DNA of 64,000 bases, taken from contig NC_089462.1 in assembly GCF_029203305.1 (NCBI RefSeq), positions 1,674,001 through 1,738,000 of the forward strand, written 5' to 3'. This document shows, piece after piece, positions 9,919 to 18,041 of the stretch. Source of the stretch: Yamadazyma tenuis. Its lineage: Eukaryota; Ascomycota; Pichiomycetes; Serinales; Debaryomycetaceae. A program made the position numbers and the translations under genes. The notes under the pieces are model-generated. The model had not been told where the DNA came from. It worked only from the letters and a program-made list of their open reading frames with translations, and made no database searches. Positions within the stretch are counted from its first letter, which is position 1; the number at the start of each line of letters is the position of its first letter.

Positions 9919-10536
9919 ATGTCCAAAGCATTGTGTTTGTATGCGTTCGACACATTGTACTCGGAACTCAAGCACTCCAAGCCACTTGCATTAGCTTCCA
10001 TTGTTTCGGAGGTCCATGAAGCCCCTGACAGCTTTCCTAATAAAGCTCCATTATTCGTCACCTGGGACAAAGATGACAACCTTAGAGGATGTATTGGAAC
10101 ATTTGCAGCACAACCAATTGAACGGGGTGTCAAGCGGTTTGCGTTAACAGCCGCCCTCGAGGACCCCCGGTTCCCGTCAATATCGTTGGCAGAGCTCCCT
10201 CATTTATCTTGTGATGTTACATTATTGGATAACTTCACGCCCATCAGCGATGCTTTGTCCTGGAAGGTTGGTACTCATGGACTCAAGCTTTCGTTTGAGT
10301 ACGACGGGCGGTATTATTCGGGCACTTTCTTGCCTAGTGTGGCAGAAGAACAACAGTGGGACCAGCTTACGACCTTGTGGTACTTGCTCAGAAAGGCTGA
10401 TTACAATTCAGTGTCCAAGAGCAATACGTTGAAGTTTTATAGCGAGGGATTGAGCCAGGGATGGATGGAGCTTGAAACATACGAGGGGTTGAAGCACACT
10501 TTGGGGTACGACGAGTACAAGAAGTTCAAGTCTTAG
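9919..10536 (+). CDS. AMMECR1 domain protein (YOR289W-like)
   Basis: 205 residues spanning one AMMECR1 domain. The hallmark LRGCIGTF is present about 45 residues in, preceded by PLFVTWDKD and followed by the Pro-Ile-Glu and ALEDPRFPS segments typical of the family; LPSVAEEQQWD and LLRKADY close the domain. The family is conserved from archaea to man, of unresolved biochemical role; S. cerevisiae YOR289W is the counterpart. The ATG at 9919 is chosen because the family begins near MSKALCLYAFDTL; the frame extends 15 codons further to 9874 but those residues are not family-like. Confidence 0.9.
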   Translation: MSKALCLYAFDTLYSELKHSKPLALASIVSEVHEAPDSFPNKAPLFVTWDKDDNLRGCIGTFAAQPIERGVKRFALTAALEDPRFPSISLAELPHLSCDVTLLDNFTPISDALSWKVGTHGLKLSFEYDGRYYSGTFLPSVAEEQQWDQLTTLWYLLRKADYNSVSKSNTLKFYSEGLSQGWMELETYEGLKHTLGYDEYKKFKS

Positions 10537-10650
10537 TTTAATAAGGAAACAATTTAATGAATTATGTCTATGAATAGGTGCACTAATTGCGTCACTGGGT
10601 ATCACTAAATGAATGAAGTATCATAATATAACAATTATCTATAATTAAGT

Positions 10651-11673
10651 CTAGGTCTCAAACGCTTTCACCACCCCGTAGAGGATAAATCCCCCCAACA
10701 CGGGAATGGTGAAGTTATCATCAATACCATACAAGTCCACAAACTCTGAAAAACTGGCTACCGCACCGCATAAAACCGCATACGCATGGATGCTCAACTT
10801 GGATGTGGCTGGGGTCCACATAATCGAGCCGGGTTCGTTCACCTGGGGCCAGTGCACAAAGAAGAAGCGATATTGCAAGTAGCAGCTGAAAATTCCTGCG
10901 GCAAAACTCGCCATTGCTCCGGCAAATGATTTGCCCTTAGTGATCTGGAAAGTGTATTTGCCAAATTGTCTTCCAAACGTCGAAGCGGCTGTGTCTGCCC
11001 AGCTAAGAAGCAACACGCTCATCAACGAAATGTCCTTGGGTAAAGTGGAAAACACCAAGATCAATCCAGCCAAATAATACAAGGTACCGTTGAAATGGTC
11101 AATTTCAGATTCCCGTATCAAGTAGTAGAAACGTTCAACTACTATCTTATTTATTTCGGGGTTGCTGAACCGAATACAGTCGTTGGTAAAAATTATGACA
11201 AACAACACCACCAACGGCATGATAAACTGCGTGTGGGCGGCTCCAAGCGTGTAGAACCACAAGGAAGCAACTCCAATCGACGAATGAAATCCTTTTCTGA
11301 TAATCTCGTGTTTGACAAGAAACTTCCGGAACTTGCTGGGTGCTTTACTGGGGTCGAAAGTGATACCCAAGGTGTTGGACGGTTCGGGCTCCACCTGGTT
11401 GCGGCTAGCAGAGTTTATGATCTCCTTATCTTGTAGGTCGCTCTCAACATCGGTGGTATTTTCGTCATCTTCCAACTCGGCTATCAAGTCGTCCTCATCA
11501 CTATACACATCGTCATCATCGTCGTCATCACTCACACCTTCAGCATAAACATACGTCTGGTCTTCTTCCTCTATGTACGTTTGATCAAAAACCGACTTTT
11601 TCGATGATCTGGGGGTTTTGGCAGGCTTGCTGCGGGTGACCTGGGGGGTCAAAGGAGTGCCTTCTAACGACAT
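10651..11673 (-). CDS. DGK1: CTP-dependent diacylglycerol kinase Dgk1
   Basis: Dgk1 makes phosphatidate from diacylglycerol with CTP at the nuclear/ER membrane, opposing the phosphatase Pah1. The 340-residue protein has an acidic N-terminus (about 36-85) and then the CTP-transferase-like membrane domain. The Arg126-Lys127 pair in EIIRKGFHSS and Asp227/Gly234 in SWADTAASTFGRQFG correspond to residues required in the S. cerevisiae enzyme. GKSFAGAMASF and a C-terminal VDLYGIDDNFTIPVLGG motif complete the match. It is about 50 residues longer than Sc Dgk1, all in the N-terminal tail. SPO7, encoded at 43918, regulates the opposing reaction. Confidence 0.92.
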   Translation of the reverse strand: MSLEGTPLTPQVTRSKPAKTPRSSKKSVFDQTYIEEEDQTYVYAEGVSDDDDDDDVYSDEDDLIAELEDDENTTDVESDLQDKEIINSASRNQVEPEPSNTLGITFDPSKAPSKFRKFLVKHEIIRKGFHSSIGVASLWFYTLGAAHTQFIMPLVVLFVIIFTNDCIRFSNPEINKIVVERFYYLIRESEIDHFNGTLYYLAGLILVFSTLPKDISLMSVLLLSWADTAASTFGRQFGKYTFQITKGKSFAGAMASFAAGIFSCYLQYRFFFVHWPQVNEPGSIMWTPATSKLSIHAYAVLCGAVASFSEFVDLYGIDDNFTIPVLGGFILYGVVKAFET

Positions 11674-11860
11674 ATCCGTGGTATTTGTGGATGTGGAAAT
11701 AGGGTGTTGGGGTTGACGGGAGGTTGGGAAGGCAAGGGATAGGGATGTAGTTTACTATTTCTGTGAATATATTCCTTTTAAAACAAAACAAAATTATTTT
11801 GTTGTCGCGCTAGACTCTGTTTTTGATGTGGTTTGACGATTGCAAATCCTGTAATATATT

Positions 11861-13600
11861 CTATAACAACGTACACAAGATGCTGCTAGCAACCACCATC
11901 CATGCCACCCGGTTCTGACTGCTTGAGGACCTGAATCCAAACAAGTCAAAGTTGAAGATGGTGTGGTTTTTCTGTCTATGAGCCTTTTTATGGCGGGTTC
12001 GGACATGGCCCGGACGGTGGAACCGATATGGACGACCGTTTTTAGCGATACCTTCTGCAGTTTCTTCTCTCATCATCAGAAACGGTAGCCTGGTGTGGTT
12101 GTGGCTAGATGTTTCATTGGAATTAGAACTGGGCTCAATCGAAACTGCCGTTCCTGTTATGATAATATCTTGTTCTTCTCTATATTTTTCATTGAGCTCA
12201 GATTTAGACTTGAACGTCTGAAATGGGCCAGAAGAACCGGTAGGGGGCTGCTCTATCTCACTGGGTGAAACTTCGAGCCCGTCTTCATAAACGAATTTGT
12301 GAATATACTCATACTCATCAGTTGCAGCTGACTCCAGGGATTTCGCTTCCACACTTAAAACCTTGTTTGAAACAGATGGAGTTTTGCTGATTGGACTGGC
12401 AACTTGGTTTCCAGGAGAAATTATTTTGGGTGGCTCGTCCAACATTTCCTCTAACCGATTTATGAGGTTGTAGATAGACTGCAAATCTGACTCGTTTTCT
12501 TTATGCTGGAGATTCGAGTTGCCCTTTGGAGACAAAAGCTTCTGCACTAGATCTTCTACCCCATTATTGTTTATCTGGTTGTTTGATTCCTTGAGCGCAA
12601 ACGCGTTAGGCTTTTTGGGTTTGCCATATTTTGAGGGTTTCAGAGCAACTTTCTGGTGATTTTGGAACTGGGGAGAAACCGAGAGCTTGTATGGCAAAGG
12701 CTTCATGTTGAGAATATCTTTGGCTCCAGTTCCATGTTCACGGTTATCAGTTAGGGTATTTGTGGTTTCTTCATTTTTGGTTTCGTCCAATTCGGGACCA
12801 TTCAGGTCTTTGAACATTTGTACCTCAACTGGTTCTGGTGGCTTTGTTGAAGTCTCTTCTTCTGAATTCCATAACTCATCATGCTTAGGCTGTTCTTCTT
12901 TGGGCATTTGCTGGAGGGACTCGAGGCTTTGATACAAAGAGCCAATCTTATCTTCAAGATCTTTGAGGTACTGATGTATTTTTTCGTTATCGTTGGTTGG
13001 AGCTATCAACGATACAGACAGGGTGGCGGTGGAGGTAGTTGTTTCTGTGCTGATCTGGACGGATATTTCGGTGATGGTTGCGGTTTGAGTGGCTTGGGAA
13101 GGAGGAATATGTTGGGTAAGTATTTCGGTAACAGTTTGGGGGACTGGCATCTCTGTCTTGGTGATGGTAACCACGGGAATAGGAATAGTGGATATGGTGT
13201 GAGTGGAAATTGTAGTTGGATATCTTTCAGTAGTACTTTCAGTTGTTGTTCCGATATCAGAAGTTTTTCCGATATCAGAAATAACCTCAGAAGTGGGAAG
13301 TTCAAAAACAGTAGAAACCTTAGAAGTCATTGCCGTACCTTTTGCCCAATTCAGTGAATCCAACCTCGGCCCATAATCTGCACCCTTCACAACGTTCACC
13401 ACCCGTTGCTTCACATTCTGTAAGGTGCGCATCATATTCTGAAACTTCAAAGATCCTTCCAGAACTGTATCAGGTAGTCCCATCTGCTTCATATCCACAG
13501 CAGGCTTGTTGGAGTAAACCGATGCAAGGTCGGGCATGGCTGCAGAAATGACAAGCACGGCCAAGGCCATCCATAAAACAATCATTTCATGGTTTCTCAT
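11861..13600 (-). CDS. Ser/Thr-rich secreted protein, probable GPI-anchored wall or membrane protein
   Basis: 579 residues. It opens with a signal peptide (IVLWMALAVLVISAA, about 7-21). A Thr/Ser-rich stretch follows (about 95-215; repeated TTES, TISTIPIP and TETTTS-like words), then an acidic, Asn/Gln-rich middle. The C-terminus is a short hydrophobic tail (VAWMVVASSILCTLL) after SSSSQN, which fits a GPI signal. Dibasic sites (KR, RR) occur. I do not recognise a family. The start codon is only 52 bp from the IND1 stop, so its promoter must overlap the IND1 3' end. The alternative is a type I membrane protein, with a tail too short for a normal span. Confidence 0.72.
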   Translation of the reverse strand: MRNHEMIVLWMALAVLVISAAMPDLASVYSNKPAVDMKQMGLPDTVLEGSLKFQNMMRTLQNVKQRVVNVVKGADYGPRLDSLNWAKGTAMTSKVSTVFELPTSEVISDIGKTSDIGTTTESTTERYPTTISTHTISTIPIPVVTITKTEMPVPQTVTEILTQHIPPSQATQTATITEISVQISTETTTSTATLSVSLIAPTNDNEKIHQYLKDLEDKIGSLYQSLESLQQMPKEEQPKHDELWNSEEETSTKPPEPVEVQMFKDLNGPELDETKNEETTNTLTDNREHGTGAKDILNMKPLPYKLSVSPQFQNHQKVALKPSKYGKPKKPNAFALKESNNQINNNGVEDLVQKLLSPKGNSNLQHKENESDLQSIYNLINRLEEMLDEPPKIISPGNQVASPISKTPSVSNKVLSVEAKSLESAATDEYEYIHKFVYEDGLEVSPSEIEQPPTGSSGPFQTFKSKSELNEKYREEQDIIITGTAVSIEPSSNSNETSSHNHTRLPFLMMREETAEGIAKNGRPYRFHRPGHVRTRHKKAHRQKNHTIFNFDLFGFRSSSSQNRVAWMVVASSILCTLL

Positions 13601-13652
13601 TTGTGGAGTAAGTAAAGTTTACAAAAGTGCGAGTTGATTTCGCAGCCATCAA

Positions 13653-14603
13653 CTAATCAATCTTATCAATAACTTTCTGGGCCACTTCCACATATGCTGC
13701 TGACACCGGTGAGTCGGGCTCTACCACCACAATGGGCTTGCCGGCATCCGACTGCTCGCATATCTTCTCGTTTAGTGGGATAGAAGATAATACCTCTATG
13801 CCCATTTCCCTGGCCTTCCGAGCAGCTCCCTCGTGTCCAAATATATGAGACTCGTGGCTGCAGTTAGGACATAAGTAGTAGCTCATATTCTGTACCAACC
13901 CCAAAATTGGAATATTCACCTTCTCAAACATAGATATCCCCTTTACGGCGTCTATTAAAGCAATATCTTGAGGTGTGCTTACTATAACAGCACCATCCAC
14001 TTTCAATTGTTGACTGATGGTCAATTGAGTATCTCCAGTTCCTGGTGGCATGTCTATCACCAAATAGTCAAGAGTGGACCATTCGACCTCAAACAAAAGC
14101 TGTTGTAAAGCCTTCATCACCATCAATCCTCGCCACACCACTGGACTATCGGGCGGTATAAGGTACCCCATCGACATGGATTCCAATCCGTAGTTAGTCA
14201 TAGGAATAAGTCGTCCGGTATCGGAAATTCGTGGTTCTCCCGAAAGCTTCAATAGTTTAGGAATAGATGGCCCAAATATATCCACGTCAAGAATTCCCAC
14301 CTTCTTGCCCAACTTCTTTAAAGCCATCGCTGTGTTCACAGACACAGTCGACTTCCCCACGCCACCTTTCCCTGATGCCACCAAAACCACTTTTTTTACG
14401 TTGGGGATCCGTTGCTTTACCGGAAGACCCCTCAGCATACGAGGCATTTCGGGTTCACCTGCCTGGTTTCTTGGGAGTCCCAATGGATTCTCGTGGAAAT
14501 GTAGATGGCTTTGGCTGAGCTGTCGAGCCATGAATCTCCACGGTTTGTGCGCTGATATGAATACTCTTCTCATGGTGTAGGAGATCAATTTGGTGATGCG
14601 CAT
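13653..14603 (-). CDS. IND1: Mitochondrial complex I Fe-S assembly P-loop ATPase Ind1
   Basis: Ind1 (human NUBPL) delivers Fe-S clusters to respiratory complex I. The protein has a basic mitochondrial presequence (Arg/Lys/Ser-rich first 40 residues), a deviant Walker A GKGGVGKS (78-85), the DVDIFGPSIP switch, VIDMPPGTGD, and the cluster-bridging CPNC (Cys245, Cys248). The leader and the strong similarity to Yarrowia Ind1 separate it from cytosolic Nbp35/Cfd1. Its presence implies a complex I-containing yeast. Two in-frame ATGs (14603 and 14573) are both plausible starts; the upstream one is 28 bp from the MSS1 ATG on the other strand. Confidence 0.92.
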   Translation of the reverse strand: MRITKLISYTMRRVFISAHKPWRFMARQLSQSHLHFHENPLGLPRNQAGEPEMPRMLRGLPVKQRIPNVKKVVLVASGKGGVGKSTVSVNTAMALKKLGKKVGILDVDIFGPSIPKLLKLSGEPRISDTGRLIPMTNYGLESMSMGYLIPPDSPVVWRGLMVMKALQQLLFEVEWSTLDYLVIDMPPGTGDTQLTISQQLKVDGAVIVSTPQDIALIDAVKGISMFEKVNIPILGLVQNMSYYLCPNCSHESHIFGHEGAARKAREMGIEVLSSIPLNEKICEQSDAGKPIVVVEPDSPVSAAYVEVAQKVIDKID

Positions 14604-14631
14604 CGCCCATCATTTTTCTGTTAAATAGACC
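14604..14631. promoter_or_regulatory. 28-bp divergent gap between IND1 and MSS1 start codons
   Basis: The two ATGs face outward with 28 bp between them, so promoters and 5' leaders of the two mitochondrial genes must overlap each other's coding regions or start at downstream ATGs. Using the second IND1 ATG widens the gap to 58 bp. Confidence 0.7.
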
Positions 14632-16122
14632 ATGTCGTTTGTACTAAATTCCGTACGACATGCCGTGCGACGCCACAGCACCGTCCGAGACTACACTCCC
14701 ACGATATACGCGTTGTCTACTCCCCTCTCCCGGTCCGCAATCGGGGTGATACGTGTGTCGGGCTCACAATCAGAGTATGTGTTCCAACAGCTCACGAAGA
14801 CTACAACCACCCCCCAGCACAGAATATCAAGTCTACGGCAAATACGGTCTCCGCGTACGGGAATAATTCTTGACGAAGCTCTAACGTTATTCTTCAAAGG
14901 ACCCAACTCCTACACGGGTGAAAACTCGTTGGAATTGCACGTTCATGGCGGTGTTGCAATCATCCAGTCGGTGCTAAAGGAAATCAAACACCTCCACAAC
15001 CCGGGTGCTGGCATCAACATTCGGTACGCGGATCCTGGTGAGTTCTCGCAGCGTGCATTCATGAACGGAAGAGCAGATTTAACCGAACTTGAAGGTATAC
15101 GAGAGATGATAGATGCTGAGACCGAGTCGCAGAGAGTGTCAGCTTTATCTTCTATGACCGGGAAGAACAAGCAGTTGTTCATGGAATGGCGACTCAAGGT
15201 TCTCAACAACATCGCGCTTCTCACCACCGTGATTGATTTTGGAGAAGACCATGATATAGACGAGGTAGGGCAATTGGTTGAAGATGTGAATCTGAACATT
15301 CAAGAACTCCGGTTGCAAATTTTTGAATTTCTTAAAAAAACCGAACGGTCTCAGATCTTGTTGAAAGGCATTCAGATGACGTTGCTAGGCCCTCCAAACG
15401 CAGGTAAGTCATCATTGCTCAACGCCCTTGCCAATAAGGATGCAGCTATTGTAAGTAGTATTGCTGGAACCACCAGAGATGCGATTGACATTCCACTAGA
15501 CATCAGTGGATACAAAGTCGTGGCTGGCGACACAGCTGGAGTGCGAGACATTGATCTTGCGGACGAGATAGAAGCGGAAGGCATAAGGAGAGCAAAGTCA
15601 CGGAGTCTTGGAAGCGATATTGCTTTGGTGGTTCTTCCGATGGGAAAAGAATTTGGTAATACGGGGGATGATTTCTTCTCCCACATCGAGGAGTTGAAGG
15701 CCTCGAATGCGCAGATTGTGGGTGTGTTGAATAAGGAGGACTTGGCATCTGGGTCTGAAAAGATGGAATTTGTACTGCAATTTGCTGAGCTTTTACCCAA
15801 GTCCCCAATCTTCCCTGTATCTTGTAAGACAGGAGAAGGAATTAATAACCTACTTGACCACTTGACAGGAACCTTCCAGGAAATCACACTGTCTGGGAAC
15901 TCGGATCCCGTAAGTATTTCGGAGAGAGTCAAAGACCTTCTAGTCAAGGATGTTTTGTATGGTTTTGATGAGTTTGAGAGATGGAAAGATGCAGACGACG
16001 TAGTTTTGGCATCTGAGTGTCTTCGCCAATCGGTAGAGGGAATCGGCAAGATCACGGGGGAAGCAATTGGGGTGGAAGAGATTCTTGGGGTGGTGTTCTC
16101 CAGTTTCTGTATTGGTAAATAG
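14632..16122 (+). CDS. MSS1: Mitochondrial tRNA-modifying GTPase Mss1 (MnmE/GTPBP3)
   Basis: Mss1 with Mto1 forms the 5-carboxymethylaminomethyl group on wobble uridine of mitochondrial tRNAs. The 496 residues show the whole MnmE plan: N-terminal folate-binding domain (PGEFSQRAFMNGRADL, about 135-150), helical domain, and inserted G domain with G1 GPPNAGKSS (253-261), TTRD (280-283), DTAGVRD (300-306) and NKED. The C-terminal CIGK box, whose Cys is needed for modification, ends the protein. A short presequence with Arg residues precedes the first domain. The gene is divergent from IND1, another mitochondrial protein gene. Confidence 0.95.
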   Translation: MSFVLNSVRHAVRRHSTVRDYTPTIYALSTPLSRSAIGVIRVSGSQSEYVFQQLTKTTTTPQHRISSLRQIRSPRTGIILDEALTLFFKGPNSYTGENSLELHVHGGVAIIQSVLKEIKHLHNPGAGINIRYADPGEFSQRAFMNGRADLTELEGIREMIDAETESQRVSALSSMTGKNKQLFMEWRLKVLNNIALLTTVIDFGEDHDIDEVGQLVEDVNLNIQELRLQIFEFLKKTERSQILLKGIQMTLLGPPNAGKSSLLNALANKDAAIVSSIAGTTRDAIDIPLDISGYKVVAGDTAGVRDIDLADEIEAEGIRRAKSRSLGSDIALVVLPMGKEFGNTGDDFFSHIEELKASNAQIVGVLNKEDLASGSEKMEFVLQFAELLPKSPIFPVSCKTGEGINNLLDHLTGTFQEITLSGNSDPVSISERVKDLLVKDVLYGFDEFERWKDADDVVLASECLRQSVEGIGKITGEAIGVEEILGVVFSSFCIGK

Positions 16123-16218
16123 GAATCTTAGCACTGGTATTTCTGATACTTTTATTATGTGCATGATGAGCATAATACTCTATTTGATATAATACATGGC
16201 ATTACTACATGGCTATCT

Positions 16219-17943
16219 CTATAAGCTGTTGCAGATGATGAAGAAGGTGTATTTTTCAACTTCCCACGATCTCTTCATTTGTTGTAACTGGTGTCTGGTG
16301 TGTCTTCCAGCAACCTCTTCACTTTCCTCGGGTTTGGTGCTTGACTTTTTGATGAGTTTCGATACACTGGGACTCACCTTACATTCGAAAGTGACGATAT
16401 TGAGCCCAAAACTCAACTTGAGGTCATACAGTAACCTCAATCTATTGACGTCGGAGGTGTCATCGGAATCGGACCCGTTTTCAACCTCGTTATCGTTCAC
16501 AAAAAGCTTACACTGGAACTCCTCATCAGAGGCAACTCCTGCAAAGCTTTGTCCATTGCGAATATCCTCTTCTTTCAAACCAAACAAGTAGTCATGCAAG
16601 TTGAACTTCATGGTGATGTACGAGGATGAGTCAGATGGTAACGAGAATGTATAAGACTGGGTGCAGTAGCCGTTGGAGGGAAACTTATATTCGATCAATG
16701 TAGACAACGAGTCGGTGGCATTGGAGAACAAAGTGTCCTTTATAAGTTGGTACCTGGAAACTGGCTGTGAAGCTCTGTAGTTGTTGAACTCTTGGGTTTG
16801 GCTGAGAATTTGGCTTACGGTGGAAGCAGAAGATGCGATATATGCGTCTTTAATGAACACTTCGTCGGTCGAACCAAGCGTCTGGGTTCTTCCCATGACA
16901 TTAGATTCCAAAGTAGGGATCGGAGGAGCCTCTTCTTCCTCCTTGACTTCTGGAGCAGGAGCACCTTCTTCAAGTACTTCCTCGTCTTCAATGTCATCCT
17001 CATCACTATCGTTTTCCAGCTCTTCTGGCTCAGACTCTACCACCACCTTCTTCTTTCTTCCACGCTTCTTGGGCTCAGGTTTTTCAGGAATGGCCGCTAC
17101 GGCAGGGATTTTGAACTTCAAGGGTTTTGCTTCAGGAATGAAGCTGGTCCTCAACTCTTGGAACTTGTCTTCAAACAACTCCTCCAACTTCAACGAGTCT
17201 TGATGGATCAACGAGTTTGGATCGTTATAAGACTGAGCATTGGAGAAAATCAATTTGGTCTCTTCATAGAGTCTTTCAAGGTTTTCGTCGACCGGATCTT
17301 CAGGAATAATGATCGAGGTATCCAACTCTCCCAACACCTTGTTGAAAGAAGTGGGGTTTTTGATGACTTTGAAGTAGTCGGGGTACTCTTTCTTGTTGAT
17401 ATTGTCCATAAAAGGTCCACTAATGACACCGATTTCAGGAAACTCGTGTTCTATCACCAGGTTAAGCAACTGCTCAGCCGCCTGGAGCAAGTCATCATTT
17501 GTTAGTTCGTGGGACGATTCTCCTACCACGTCGTCGACGAACTGAGCCACCTGTTCCCGCACAAACTCGTACACTTTGGAGGCGTCTGCAACCACCCATG
17601 AATCTGGTTCGTTATAAAGAGCAGCATTATCGAGCAAAAGCTTGAAATCGTCCAAAAACTCTTGTGCGTCAGTCCCCGAGTACTTTCCCTTGGTCACCTT
17701 TCTCTGAATATCGGAAATAGTGATGGGATTAGATACGATATCAGTATAATCGGGATATAACTTTTTGGGAGGAAGCTTAATGAACGGGGTCACAAGCACT
17801 CTTTCATTGGCGTCATCACGAAGGTCATAAATCAATTTTAACGACGACAGGTAGAAGTTCTGGAACTCTTCCACGCTGGGAAGCAGCTTGGCTTTCTTTC
17901 TCGCCAGTCCCGTCGTGCTGGTGGACTTTCTCTTTGTAGCCAT
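16219..17943 (-). CDS. RSC4: RSC chromatin-remodelling complex subunit Rsc4, tandem bromodomains
   Basis: 574 residues. Bromodomain 1 lies at about 18-125 (FIKLPPKKLYPDYTDIVSNPITI and ALYNEPDSWV) and bromodomain 2 at about 150-265 (PFMDNINKKEYPDYFKVIKNP and AQSYNDPNSLI). A basic/acidic hinge (KKRGRKKK, then Glu/Asp-rich) leads to a C-terminal domain as in Sc Rsc4 (625 residues). Rsc4 reads acetylated histone H3 for the RSC remodeller. The ATG at 17943 is taken since MATKRKS begins the N-terminal basic tail; the frame continues to 18057 and would overlap TAH18's first codons, so the longer form is unlikely. Divergent from TAH18 with 98 bp between starts. Confidence 0.9.
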   Translation of the reverse strand: MATKRKSTSTTGLARKKAKLLPSVEEFQNFYLSSLKLIYDLRDDANERVLVTPFIKLPPKKLYPDYTDIVSNPITISDIQRKVTKGKYSGTDAQEFLDDFKLLLDNAALYNEPDSWVVADASKVYEFVREQVAQFVDDVVGESSHELTNDDLLQAAEQLLNLVIEHEFPEIGVISGPFMDNINKKEYPDYFKVIKNPTSFNKVLGELDTSIIIPEDPVDENLERLYEETKLIFSNAQSYNDPNSLIHQDSLKLEELFEDKFQELRTSFIPEAKPLKFKIPAVAAIPEKPEPKKRGRKKKVVVESEPEELENDSDEDDIEDEEVLEEGAPAPEVKEEEEAPPIPTLESNVMGRTQTLGSTDEVFIKDAYIASSASTVSQILSQTQEFNNYRASQPVSRYQLIKDTLFSNATDSLSTLIEYKFPSNGYCTQSYTFSLPSDSSSYITMKFNLHDYLFGLKEEDIRNGQSFAGVASDEEFQCKLFVNDNEVENGSDSDDTSDVNRLRLLYDLKLSFGLNIVTFECKVSPSVSKLIKKSSTKPEESEEVAGRHTRHQLQQMKRSWEVEKYTFFIICNSL

Positions 17944-18041
17944 TGTGGTGAACGAAATAAACAACTGAAGAAAAACCAATATTCGCGCAGTCGCGAATTT
18001 TGGCTGCTTAGAAAGAAGTCGTACCAGATAGAAAATACAGA

